Source of the DNA: Blastococcus sp. TF02-09
GTDB taxonomy: Bacteria > Actinomycetota > Actinomycetes > Mycobacteriales > Geodermatophilaceae
NCBI RefSeq assembly: GCF_003319105.1
Contig: NZ_QOHH01000010.1
Coordinates: forward strand, 62,001-126,000
Direction: 5' to 3'
Length of the DNA stretch: 64,000 bases
Shown one piece after another: positions 1 through 8,035 of this stretch. The stretch's first letter is position 1, and every line of letters starts with the position of its first letter. A program made the translations under genes and the position numbers. Below the pieces are notes generated by a model. That model worked only from the letters and a program-made list of their open reading frames with translations, searched no databases and was not told where the DNA came from.

Positions 1-76
1 GCAGTGCACCGCGTCACAGGCGGGCGTGGCGCGGCGTTAGCGTGACCCGGTCCGTTCCCCAGCCCCGGAGGCACGC

Positions 77-2071
77 GTGACCGCAGGCACCGATCCCGTC
101 CGAGAGCCCGGCGAGGTGCTGTGGGCGCCGTCGGCGGAGCGGCGGGAGGCGTCGCGGCTCACCGCCTTCGCCCGCCGGCTCGAGTCCCGGTACGGGACCC
201 GCTTCGACGACTACGACGCGCTGTGGCGCTGGTCGGTCGAGCACCTCGACGAGTTCTGGGCCGAGGTGTGGGAGTTCTTCGACGTCGCTCCGGGGACGAC
301 GTACGACGCGGTGCTGGCCGACCGGTCCATGCCGGGGGCGGTCTGGTTCCCGGGCGCGCGGCTGAACTACGCCGAGCACGTCCTGCGGCGCGGCGAGGGC
401 CGCGGCGGGGAGACGGCGCTCGTCGCGGTCGCCGAGGACGGCACGGTCGCCGAGACGACGTGGGACGAGCTGATCGCGCAGGTCGGGGCGGTGGCGACGG
501 CGCTGCGCAGCAGGGGCATCAGCCCCGGGGACCGCGTCGTCGGCTGCCTGCCGAACATCCCGCAGGCCGTCGTCGCCTTCCTCGCCGCGGCCAGCGTCGG
601 CGCGATCTGGTCGGCCTGCGGGCCGGAGATCGGGCTGCAGAGCGCGATCGACCGCTTCGCCCAGCTCGAACCGGCGCTGCTCATCGCCGTCGACGGCTAC
701 CGCTTCGGCGGCCGGGAGCACGACCGGCGCGAGCTGGTCGACGACCTGGCCGCCGCGCTGCCCTCGCTGCGCGAGGTGGTGACCGTGCCCGTCCTCGGGA
801 CCCGGCCCGACGGCGAGGGCTCCCGCTGGGCGGACCTGCTCACCGAGCCCGGTGAACCCGCACCGGTCCAGCTGCCCTTCGACCACCCACTGTGGGTCGT
901 CTACTCCTCCGGCACCACGGGGTTGCCCAAGGGCCTGGTCCACGGCCACGGCGGGATCCTGCTGATGGCGCTGGCCCAGAGCGGCCTGCAGAACGACCCG
1001 CAGCCCGGCGATCGCGGCATGTCCTACACGTCGACCACCTGGATCATGTGGAACAGCATGGTCAGCGGGCTGCTCACCGGCAGCACCGCCGTCCTCTACG
1101 ACGGCAACCCGATGCACCCCTCGGTCGACCGGCTGTGGCAGCTGGCCGAGGAGCACCGGCTCACCAGCCTGGGCGTGAGCCCCGGCTACCTGCAGGCGTG
1201 CGAGAAGGCCGGGCTGCACCCGGGACGCGACCACGATCTGTCCGCGCTGCGCAGCCTCGGCGTCACCGGCTCCCCGCTGCCGGCCGGCTCGTTCCGCTGG
1301 GTGTACGACGAGCTCGGCCCGGACTTCGTGCTGCGGGTGTTCAGCGGCGGCACCGACTTCGCCGCGACGCTGGTGGGCGGCTCCCCCTGGCTGCCCGTCC
1401 ACCTGGGCGAGATGTCCGGCCGGGCGCTGGGCTGCCACGTCGAGTCCTGGGACGCCGAGGGCCGGCCCCTGGTGGACGAGGTCGGCGAGCTGGTCATCCT
1501 GTCGCCGATGCCGTCGATGCCGCTGCGCATCTGGGGTGACGACGACGGCCGGCGCTACCACGACGCCTACTTCGACACCTATCCCGGCGTGTGGCGGCAC
1601 GGCGACTGGCTGACCATCACCAGCCGCGGCACCTGCGTCATCTCCGGTCGCTCGGACTCCACGCTCAACCGGCACGGCGTCCGGATGGGCAGCTCGGACA
1701 TCTACCAGGCGGTCGAGGCGCTGCCCGAGGTGGCCGAGGCGCTGGTCCTCGGCGTCGAGCAGCCCGACGGCGGCTACTGGCTGCCGCTGTTCGTGCGCCT
1801 GGCCGAGGGCGCGGTGCTCGACGAGGCGCTCGTCGACCGGATCCGCTCGGCCGTCCGCACGCAGGCCTCGCCCCGCCACGTCCCCGACGAGGTGATCGAG
1901 GTGCCGGCCGTCCCGCACACGACCACCGGCAAGAAGCTCGAGGTGCCGATCAAGCGGATCGTCCAGGGCGTCCCGGTCGAGAAGGCGTGCAACCTCGGCG
2001 CCGTCGACGACCCGACCGCCGTCACCTGGTTCGCCGACCTCGCGGCACGACGGCAGCCCACCGCGGGCTGA
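77..2071 (+). CDS. acsA: acetoacetate-CoA ligase (acetoacetyl-CoA synthetase)
   Basis: This 664-residue protein belongs to the ANL adenylate-forming superfamily. It should activate acetoacetate with ATP and CoA to give acetoacetyl-CoA in the cytoplasm. The AMP-binding P-loop YSSGTTGLPKG lies near residues 275-285, and the C-terminal catalytic lysine lies in TTGKKLEVPIKRI near residue 620. The N-terminal SRLTAFARRLE and FWAEVWEFFDV stretches and the total length fit acetoacetyl-CoA synthetase better than acetyl-CoA synthetase. The GTG start is preceded by a GGAGG ribosome site. The gene stands alone and ends at a strong hairpin terminator. Substrate assignment is by family resemblance only. 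Confidence 0.88.
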   Translation: MTAGTDPVREPGEVLWAPSAERREASRLTAFARRLESRYGTRFDDYDALWRWSVEHLDEFWAEVWEFFDVAPGTTYDAVLADRSMPGAVWFPGARLNYAEHVLRRGEGRGGETALVAVAEDGTVAETTWDELIAQVGAVATALRSRGISPGDRVVGCLPNIPQAVVAFLAAASVGAIWSACGPEIGLQSAIDRFAQLEPALLIAVDGYRFGGREHDRRELVDDLAAALPSLREVVTVPVLGTRPDGEGSRWADLLTEPGEPAPVQLPFDHPLWVVYSSGTTGLPKGLVHGHGGILLMALAQSGLQNDPQPGDRGMSYTSTTWIMWNSMVSGLLTGSTAVLYDGNPMHPSVDRLWQLAEEHRLTSLGVSPGYLQACEKAGLHPGRDHDLSALRSLGVTGSPLPAGSFRWVYDELGPDFVLRVFSGGTDFAATLVGGSPWLPVHLGEMSGRALGCHVESWDAEGRPLVDEVGELVILSPMPSMPLRIWGDDDGRRYHDAYFDTYPGVWRHGDWLTITSRGTCVISGRSDSTLNRHGVRMGSSDIYQAVEALPEVAEALVLGVEQPDGGYWLPLFVRLAEGAVLDEALVDRIRSAVRTQASPRHVPDEVIEVPAVPHTTTGKKLEVPIKRIVQGVPVEKACNLGAVDDPTAVTWFADLAARRQPTAG

Positions 2072-2137
2072 CGCTGTACGCCGGCGGCGCGTTCCGGGCC
2101 CGGGATGCGCCGCCGGTGCACATCCATCCCGGAAACG

Positions 2138-2170
2138 GCGAAGGGCTCCCCGGATCGGGGAGCCCTTCGC
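2138..2170. terminator. bidirectional hairpin terminator between acsA and tRNA-Leu
   Basis: A perfect 15-bp stem (2138-2152 with 2156-2170) closes a 3-nt loop. It lies between the acsA stop and the convergent tRNA-Leu and could end transcription from both sides. It has no U-tract, as is common in high-GC actinobacteria. Confidence 0.8.
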
Positions 2171-2174
2171 GGCG

Positions 2175-2260
2175 TGGTGGGCAAGGGGGGAGTTGAACCC
2201 CCACGTCCTTTCGGACACACGGACCTGAACCGTGCGCGTCTGCCATTCCGCCACTTGCCC
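2175..2260 (-). tRNA. tRNA-Leu (anticodon CAG)
   Basis: The minus strand folds as a class II tRNA with acceptor GGGCAAG/CTTGCCC, a long variable arm, T-loop GTTCAACTC, and the anticodon loop TTCAGGT giving CAG. The 3' CCA is encoded (A then CCA at 2178-2175). A tRNA-Leu beside fhaA is also found near the mycobacterial origin. Confidence 0.95.
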
Positions 2261-2383
2261 TGGCGCGCGACGACGATAGCAGCCCGGGAGAGGGCGTCCG
2301 GCCGGGGGTGGCACCGCCGCGCTCGCGCCGGTACAAGTGAGTCCGACGGCGCGCGTTGGCCGGGCCGCGACGCGCCGCCCGGC

Positions 2384-2389
2384 TACGAT
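2384..2389 (+). promoter_or_regulatory. putative -10 element for the fhaA operon
   Basis: TACGAT fits the actinobacterial TAnnnT -10 pattern and lies 44 nt upstream of the fhaA start, just after the tRNA-Leu. No convincing -35 is visible. This is the only good -10 candidate found in the tRNA-fhaA gap. Confidence 0.35.
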
Positions 2390-2433
2390 CACCGACAGCA
2401 CAGACATGTCCGGGCGAGAGCGAGGGAGCGACC

Positions 2434-3246
2434 GTGGGTGTGCTCCAGCGCTTCGAACGGCGCCTCGAGGGCATGGTCGGCCTGGCGTTCGCGCGCCTGT
2501 TCAAGGGCAAGGTCCACCCCGCCGAGATCGCCAAGGCCCTGCAGCGCGAGGCCGACGAGCAGCGCTCGGTGGTCGGCGAGGGCCGCATCCTGGCGCCCAA
2601 CGTCTACGTCGTCCGCCTCGGGAACACCGACTACGAGCACCTGGGCCAGTGGTCCGAGCAGCTCGCCGGCGAGCTCGCGGACATGGTCGCCGAGCACATC
2701 GACGACGAGGGCTACTCGATCTTCGACGCCGTCCGCGTGCACTTCGAGCTCGACGGCGACCTGCCCACCGGCGTCTTCGAGGTGTCCTCCGAGGTCGCCG
2801 ACCCCTCCGCGCCGGGGCACCGCGGGGATCTCGCCTCCGCCGGTGCGCCCCCGGCCCCCGGCCACCCGCCGCTGCCCCCGCTCCCACCCCTGCGCGGGCA
2901 CGCCAGCGACACCGGAAGGGGAGCCGCCCCGCCGCCGCTGCGCCCCGGCCGCTCGACCGTCGCGCACGCGCTCGTCGTCGACGGTCCGGGCACCCGGCAC
3001 GAGCTGTCGCACGGCCGCAACGTCATCGGGCGGGGCACCGAGGCCGACATCCGGCTCCCCGACACGGGGGTGAGCCGCAAGCACGTCGACGTCGTCCTGG
3101 AATCCGGCGTCGCGACCGCCGAGGACCTCGGGTCCACCAACGGCACGCTGGTCAACGGCCGGCGGATCACCCGGCAGCCGCTCGCGGACGGCGACGTCAT
3201 CCGCATCGGCCACTCCGTGCTGGTCTACCGACGGGACGGCGCGTGA
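2434..3246 (+). CDS. fhaA: FHA domain protein FhaA (DUF3662 + FHA)
   Basis: This 270-residue cytoplasmic protein has an N-terminal DUF3662 domain (about 1-115), a Pro-rich linker (about 125-180) and a C-terminal FHA phosphothreonine-binding domain. The FHA core GRGTEADIRLPDTGVSRKH and the later DLGSTNGTLVNG are both present. In mycobacteria FhaA binds the phosphorylated MviN pseudokinase and moderates peptidoglycan synthesis; the equivalent pseudokinase is encoded at 46.1-47.8 kb here. The GTG start at 2434 is chosen over an upstream in-frame ATG because GAGGGAG lies about 6 nt before it and the sequence MGVLQRFERRLEGMVG begins like family members. It is the first gene of the kinase cluster. 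Confidence 0.9.
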   Translation: MGVLQRFERRLEGMVGLAFARLFKGKVHPAEIAKALQREADEQRSVVGEGRILAPNVYVVRLGNTDYEHLGQWSEQLAGELADMVAEHIDDEGYSIFDAVRVHFELDGDLPTGVFEVSSEVADPSAPGHRGDLASAGAPPAPGHPPLPPLPPLRGHASDTGRGAAPPPLRPGRSTVAHALVVDGPGTRHELSHGRNVIGRGTEADIRLPDTGVSRKHVDVVLESGVATAEDLGSTNGTLVNGRRITRQPLADGDVIRIGHSVLVYRRDGA

Positions 3247-3322
3247 CGGGGTCGTCGAGGTCACGCATGAGCACCGCACTTCCGGGCACGGACTCGCTGA
3301 TGGTGAGCGAGGTGACCGGGTG

Positions 3323-3784
3323 ATGGCCGAGATCGTGCTGCAGGGGTTCCGCTTCGGTTTCCTGCTCCTGCTCTGGCTGTTCATCTTCGCCGCCTTCCGC
3401 GTCGTCCGGGCCGATCTGCTCGGCGGGCGCGCCGGCCGGGTGGCCTCGGTGCCGCCCCGCGCAGCCGCACCTGGTAAGAAGCGCAACGGCAAGGGACCGC
3501 GCACCCTCGTGGTCACCGCCGGCCCCCTCAGCGGCACCAAGATCACCCTCGGCGAGCAGCCGATCCTCATCGGACGGGCGGACGACTCGACCCTCGTGCT
3601 CACCGACGACTTCGCCAGCTCGCGCCACGCGCGGCTCACCAACCGCGGTGGCCAGTGGTACGTCGAGGACCTCGGCTCCACCAACGGCACCTACCTCGAC
3701 CAGCAGCGCGTCCAGGGCCCGCTGCTGATCAGCCCCGGCCAGCCGATCCGCATCGGTCAGACGGCGCTGGAGCTGCGCTCATGA
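3323..3784 (+). CDS. fhaB: FHA domain membrane-associated protein FhaB (FipA)
   Basis: This 153-residue protein has one N-terminal membrane helix (about 9-27, GFLLLLWLFIFAAFRVV) and a C-terminal FHA domain (about 65-150) with GRADDSTLVLTDDFASSRHA and DLGSTNGTYLDQQRV. In mycobacteria the equivalent is a substrate of the Ser/Thr kinases and links them to division and PBP function. ATG 3323 is used; a GTG lies just before it at 3320. Its stop overlaps the pstP start (ATGA), so translational coupling is likely. Confidence 0.9.
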   Translation: MAEIVLQGFRFGFLLLLWLFIFAAFRVVRADLLGGRAGRVASVPPRAAAPGKKRNGKGPRTLVVTAGPLSGTKITLGEQPILIGRADDSTLVLTDDFASSRHARLTNRGGQWYVEDLGSTNGTYLDQQRVQGPLLISPGQPIRIGQTALELRS

Positions 3785-5196
3785 GCCTCGTCCTGCGCTA
3801 TGCGGCGCGTTCCGACCGCGGCCTGATCCGCGGCAACAACCAGGACTCGGTCTACGCCGGGCCGCGGCTGCTCGCCGTCGCCGATGGCATGGGCGGCCAC
3901 GCGGCCGGCGACGTCGCCAGCAAGGTCGTGATCGCCGCCCTGCAGCACCTGGACGACGACACCCCGTCCGGGGACATGCTGCAGGCGCTGCGCCGCGGCG
4001 TGTTCGACGGCAGCGAGCACCTGCGCGAGGTCATCCGCGACTCCCCCCAGCTCGAGGGCATGGGGACGACGCTGACCGCGATCCTCTTCGCCGGCGGACG
4101 GCTCGCGCTGTGCCACGTCGGCGACTCGCGCGCCTACCTGCTGCGCGACGGCGAGTTCACCCAGATCACCCACGACGACACGTTCGTGCAGACGCTGATC
4201 GACGACGGCCGGATCACGCCGGAAGAGGCCAACCACCACCCGCAGCGCTCGCTGCTGCTGCGCGCGCTCAACGGCCAGGAGGTCGAGCCGGACCTCTCCA
4301 TGCGCGAGGCCCGCGCCGGCGACCGCTACCTGCTGTGCTCCGACGGGCTGTCGGGCGTGGTCAGCGAGGAGACCCTCGCCGACGCGCTCACCGACCCCGA
4401 CCCGCAGACCACCGCCGACCGGCTGGTCGAGCTGGCGCTGCGCAGCGGCGGCCCGGACAACATCACCGTCATCGTCGCCGACGTCGTGGACGACGACGGT
4501 CGCGGCGCGCTCATGGACCCCGTCGTCGACGGTGCCGCCGGCGACTACGTCGGGCAGCGCCAGGTCGACGCCACCTCCGCGGCGGGCCGGGCGGCCCTGG
4601 CCGATCCCGCACCGCCGCCCCCACCGCCCGCACCGCCGACGGGCGGTGGCCCCTCCGCCCGCCGCCGCCCGCTGCGACTACTCCTCGGGGCGGGGATCCT
4701 CCTCGCCGTGCTCGTGGCCGGGGCGATCGGTACCTACGTCTGGGCGCTGCAGCACTGGTTCGTCGGCGTCGACGACGAGCAGGGGCAGGAGCAGGTGGCG
4801 GTCTTCCGCGGCCTGGACGTCTCGCTGCTCGGCCTGGACCTGTTCCGGGTCGACCGGGACGCCGACCTGCCCGTCGCCGACCTGACGGCGGCGGCCCGCA
4901 ACCGGGTCCAGGGCGGCATCACCGCGGACGACTCCGACGACGCCGCGCGCATCGTGTCCGCGCTGCGCGACCAGCGCCTGCAGCCCTGCCCCACCGCCGA
5001 GGACGAGGAGCCCGCCGACACGGCGGCTCCGACGCCGACCCCGACGCCGAGCCCGACGCCCGGCGCCGCGCCGTCGACCCCCGCCGTGCCCGGCGCGCCG
5101 GGGAGCAGCACGCCGGAGAGCTCTACCGAATCCCGCACGTCGGCCGGGACGACGTCGTCGTCCCGGCCGGGGGTGGACTGCCGGGAGGTCGAGTGA
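3781..5196 (+). CDS. pstP: PP2C-family Ser/Thr phosphatase PstP
   Basis: This 471-residue protein has a catalytic PP2C domain (about 1-240), a membrane helix near 298-322 and an extracellular tail ending in a Pro/Thr/Ser-rich stretch. Metal-binding motifs are intact: DGMGGHAAGD, HVGDSRAYL, CSDGLSG and GGPDNIT. It is the expected partner phosphatase that reverses phosphorylation by PknA and PknB on themselves, the FHA proteins and cell-wall enzymes. The start overlaps the fhaB stop, and its own stop overlaps the rodA start, placing it firmly inside the operon. Confidence 0.93.
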   Translation: MSLVLRYAARSDRGLIRGNNQDSVYAGPRLLAVADGMGGHAAGDVASKVVIAALQHLDDDTPSGDMLQALRRGVFDGSEHLREVIRDSPQLEGMGTTLTAILFAGGRLALCHVGDSRAYLLRDGEFTQITHDDTFVQTLIDDGRITPEEANHHPQRSLLLRALNGQEVEPDLSMREARAGDRYLLCSDGLSGVVSEETLADALTDPDPQTTADRLVELALRSGGPDNITVIVADVVDDDGRGALMDPVVDGAAGDYVGQRQVDATSAAGRAALADPAPPPPPPAPPTGGGPSARRRPLRLLLGAGILLAVLVAGAIGTYVWALQHWFVGVDDEQGQEQVAVFRGLDVSLLGLDLFRVDRDADLPVADLTAAARNRVQGGITADDSDDAARIVSALRDQRLQPCPTAEDEEPADTAAPTPTPTPSPTPGAAPSTPAVPGAPGSSTPESSTESRTSAGTTSSSRPGVDCREVE

Positions 5197-6596
5197 TGGC
5201 CGGACCGTCCACCGACCCCCGCGCCGCGGCCGCCCCGGGCGCCACCGTGCCCACCCGCCGCGGCACCGAGGCGCTGCTGCTGGCCTTCGCCGTCCTCCTC
5301 ACGCTGGCCGCGCAGTGCATCGTCGACCTGACCGTCACCGGCTCGCTGCGCCCGGAGCTGGCCACCTTCGGCATCTGGTTCACCGCGCTGTGGACCGGAG
5401 CGCACCTCGTCGTCCGCCGGTTCGCCCCGTACGCCGATCCGCTGCTGCTGCCCTGCGTCGCCGTCCTCACCGGGTTGGGCCTGGTGATGATCCACCGGCT
5501 GGACATCGCCGACCCCGACGCCGGCTCGGACGCCCCCGTGCAGCTGCTGTGGGCGACCATCGGGCTGGTGCTGTTCGTCGCCGTGCTGCTGACCGTGCGC
5601 GACCACCGGTTGCTCTCCCGCTACGCCTACATCCTCATGCTGGTCGGCCTGGTGCTGCTGGCCATCCCCGCCGTGCTGCCGGCCTCGATCTCGGAGGTCT
5701 ACGGCGCCAAGCTGTGGATCCGCGTCGCCGGCTTCTCCATCCAGCCCGGTGAGTTCGCCAAGATCTGCCTGGTCATTTTCTTCGCCGCCTACCTGGTGGA
5801 CAAGCGCGACGTCCTGGCGCTGGCCAGCCGCAAGGTGATGGGGCTGGAGTTCCCCCGCGGGCGCGACCTCGGCCCGGTGATCGTCGTCTGGGTGCTGTCG
5901 ATCCTGGTGCTGGTCTTCGAGCGCGACCTGGGCAGCTCGCTGCTGCTGTTCGGCATCTTCGTGGTGATGATCTACGTCGCGACCGAGCGGGCCAGCTGGG
6001 TGGTGATCGGCCTGCTGATGTTCGCCGCGGGCGCCACGCTGGCCTACAACGCCTTCGGTCACGTGCAGGCCCGCGTGGACACCTGGCTGGACCCGTTCGC
6101 CTACTACGACGGCTCGGGCTACCAGGTGGCGCAGTCGCTGTTCGGCCTGGGCACCGGCGGGCTGTTCGGCGCGGGCCTGGGCGGCGGCCGCCCCGACGCG
6201 GTGCCCATCGCCAAGAGCGACTTCATCGGCTCGGCCGTCGGCGAGGAGCTGGGCCTGTTCGGCCTGGCGGCGGTGATCATGGTCTACCTGATCCTGGTCG
6301 AGCGCGGCCTGCGCACCTCGCTGATCGTCCGCGACCCCTTCGGCAAGCTGCTGGCCGCGGGCCTGTCGTTCGCCGTGGCGTGGCAGCTGTTCGTCGTCCT
6401 CGGCGGCGTCACCGGCCTCCTGCCGCTGACCGGTCTCACCACCCCGTTCCTCGCCTACGGTGGCTCGTCGCTGGTCGCCAACTTCGGCCTGGTGGCGCTG
6501 CTGGTCCGGATCAGCGACGCCGCCCGCCGCCCGGCCACCCCGCACGTGGCCCCCCAGCGGCTCACCGATGCGCCGACGGAGGTGGTGCAGCCGTGA
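5196..6596 (+). CDS. rodA: SEDS peptidoglycan polymerase RodA (FtsW/RodA/SpoVE family)
   Basis: This 466-residue polytopic membrane protein has about 12 hydrophobic segments and the SEDS signatures KLWIRVAGFSIQPGEFAKI and AKSDFIGSAVGEELGLFG. SEDS proteins polymerise glycan strands from lipid II and pair with a class B PBP, here PbpA encoded next. ATG 5196 is chosen over GTG 5193 because GGGAGG ends about 7 nt before it; either start overlaps the pstP stop. The position between pstP and pbpA supports RodA over FtsW. Confidence 0.93.
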   Translation: MAGPSTDPRAAAAPGATVPTRRGTEALLLAFAVLLTLAAQCIVDLTVTGSLRPELATFGIWFTALWTGAHLVVRRFAPYADPLLLPCVAVLTGLGLVMIHRLDIADPDAGSDAPVQLLWATIGLVLFVAVLLTVRDHRLLSRYAYILMLVGLVLLAIPAVLPASISEVYGAKLWIRVAGFSIQPGEFAKICLVIFFAAYLVDKRDVLALASRKVMGLEFPRGRDLGPVIVVWVLSILVLVFERDLGSSLLLFGIFVVMIYVATERASWVVIGLLMFAAGATLAYNAFGHVQARVDTWLDPFAYYDGSGYQVAQSLFGLGTGGLFGAGLGGGRPDAVPIAKSDFIGSAVGEELGLFGLAAVIMVYLILVERGLRTSLIVRDPFGKLLAAGLSFAVAWQLFVVLGGVTGLLPLTGLTTPFLAYGGSSLVANFGLVALLVRISDAARRPATPHVAPQRLTDAPTEVVQP

Positions 6597-8035
6597 ACGC
6601 ACCCCTGCGCCGCGTGGCGATCAGCGTCCTGGTGCTCTTCACGCTACTGATCCTCAACATCAACTACATCCAGGTGGTGCGCTCGGACGAGCTGCGCGAC
6701 GACCGGCGCAACACCCGCGTCCTCGCTGACGAGTACTCGCGGGAGCGCGGTGCGATCGTCGTCGACGGCGAGCCGATCGCCTTGTCGGTGCCCACGAACG
6801 ACCGGCTGAAGTACCTGCGCCAGTACCCGCAGGGCGGCCTGTACGCGGCCGTGACCGGCTACTACTCGGTAATCTTCGGCGCCCGGGGCATCGAGGAGGC
6901 CGAGAACGCGCTGCTCGCCGGCACCGACGACCGCCTCTTCGTGCGCCGCATCTCCGACCTGTTCACCGGCCGCGACCCCTCCGGTGGCGACGTCGTCCTC
7001 ACGCTCGACCCGGCTGTCCAGCAGGCCGCCATGGCCGGCCTCGAGGGTCAGGTGGGCGCGGTCGTGGCCCTGGACCCCTCGACCGGCGCCGTCCTGGGTC
7101 TGGCCAGCACGCCCACCTACGACCCCAGTGCGCTGGCCGGCCACGACCTGGACGCGGTGCGGGACGCCTCCGCGGCACTCGAGGCCGCCGACCCTGACCC
7201 GACCATCAACCAGGCCATCGGCCAGCGCTACGCGCCGGGCTCGATCTTCAAGGTGATCGTCTCGGCGGCGGCGCTCGAGGACGGCTACACGCCGGAATCC
7301 GTGGTGCCGGCGCCCCAGGTCTTCGACCTGCCCCAGTCCAGCGGGGTGCTGCGCAACTTCGGCGACTCCGCGTGCGATCCCAGCGGCCAGCAGACGCTGA
7401 TCCGCGCGCTGACCATCTCCTGCAACACCGCCTTCGCCCAGCTCGGCATCGACCTGGGTGAGGACGCGGTCCGCGAGATGGCCGAGGGGTTCGGCTTCGA
7501 CCGGGACGACCTGGACATCCCGATGGCCGTGGAGACGAGCACGCTCGGGGAGATCGAGAACGGTGACGAGCTGGCCAGGACCTCGATCGGTCAGCAGAGC
7601 GTGCAGGTCACGCCGATGCAGGCCGCGATGATCGCCGCCGCCGTCGCCAACGACGGCACGCTGATGAAGCCCTACCTGGTCGACCAGCTCCTCGCCCCCG
7701 ACCTCACCGTCATCGACGAGACCGACCCCGAGGTCTACAGCGAGCCGTTCTCGACCGAGGTGGCCGACGGGCTCACCGAGATGATGAACAGCGTGGTGGC
7801 CAACGGCTCCGGCCGGAACGCACGGATCAGCGGCGTCCAGGTGGCCGGGAAGACCGGGACGGCGGAGAACGAGGGCCCCGACCACAACTGGTTCATCGGG
7901 TTCGCGCCGGCCGACGACCCGCAGATCGCCGTCGCCGTGTTCGTCCGCAACGGTGGGGGTACCGGCGGCGACACGTCGGCACCGATCGCCCGCTCGGTGA
8001 TCCAGGCCTACCTCGACGGGCAGGAGGGCCGATGA
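6593..8035 (+). CDS. pbpA: class B penicillin-binding protein PbpA
   Basis: This 480-residue transpeptidase has an N-terminal membrane anchor (about 6-25) and the three active-site motifs: SxxK in GSIFKV (Ser near 217), SCN near 276 and KTGTAEN near 420. It cross-links peptidoglycan with RodA. The GTG start overlaps the rodA stop (GTGA). Length and the short N-terminal region fit the actinobacterial PbpA group rather than the longer FtsI group. Confidence 0.93.
   Translation: MNAPLRRVAISVLVLFTLLILNINYIQVVRSDELRDDRRNTRVLADEYSRERGAIVVDGEPIALSVPTNDRLKYLRQYPQGGLYAAVTGYYSVIFGARGIEEAENALLAGTDDRLFVRRISDLFTGRDPSGGDVVLTLDPAVQQAAMAGLEGQVGAVVALDPSTGAVLGLASTPTYDPSALAGHDLDAVRDASAALEAADPDPTINQAIGQRYAPGSIFKVIVSAAALEDGYTPESVVPAPQVFDLPQSSGVLRNFGDSACDPSGQQTLIRALTISCNTAFAQLGIDLGEDAVREMAEGFGFDRDDLDIPMAVETSTLGEIENGDELARTSIGQQSVQVTPMQAAMIAAAVANDGTLMKPYLVDQLLAPDLTVIDETDPEVYSEPFSTEVADGLTEMMNSVVANGSGRNARISGVQVAGKTGTAENEGPDHNWFIGFAPADDPQIAVAVFVRNGGGTGGDTSAPIARSVIQAYLDGQEGR

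Noticed and set aside
1-76. Possible promoter upstream of acsA (TAGCGT near 38)
   Set aside because: A single weak hexamer without a -35 in only 76 bp of visible upstream DNA is not enough to call.
14-2407. A 797-residue minus-strand open frame opposite acsA
   Set aside because: It is antisense to a clear ligase and to the tRNA-Leu region, has no recognisable domain and has the Arg/Gly/Ala-rich composition typical of shadow frames in GC-rich DNA.
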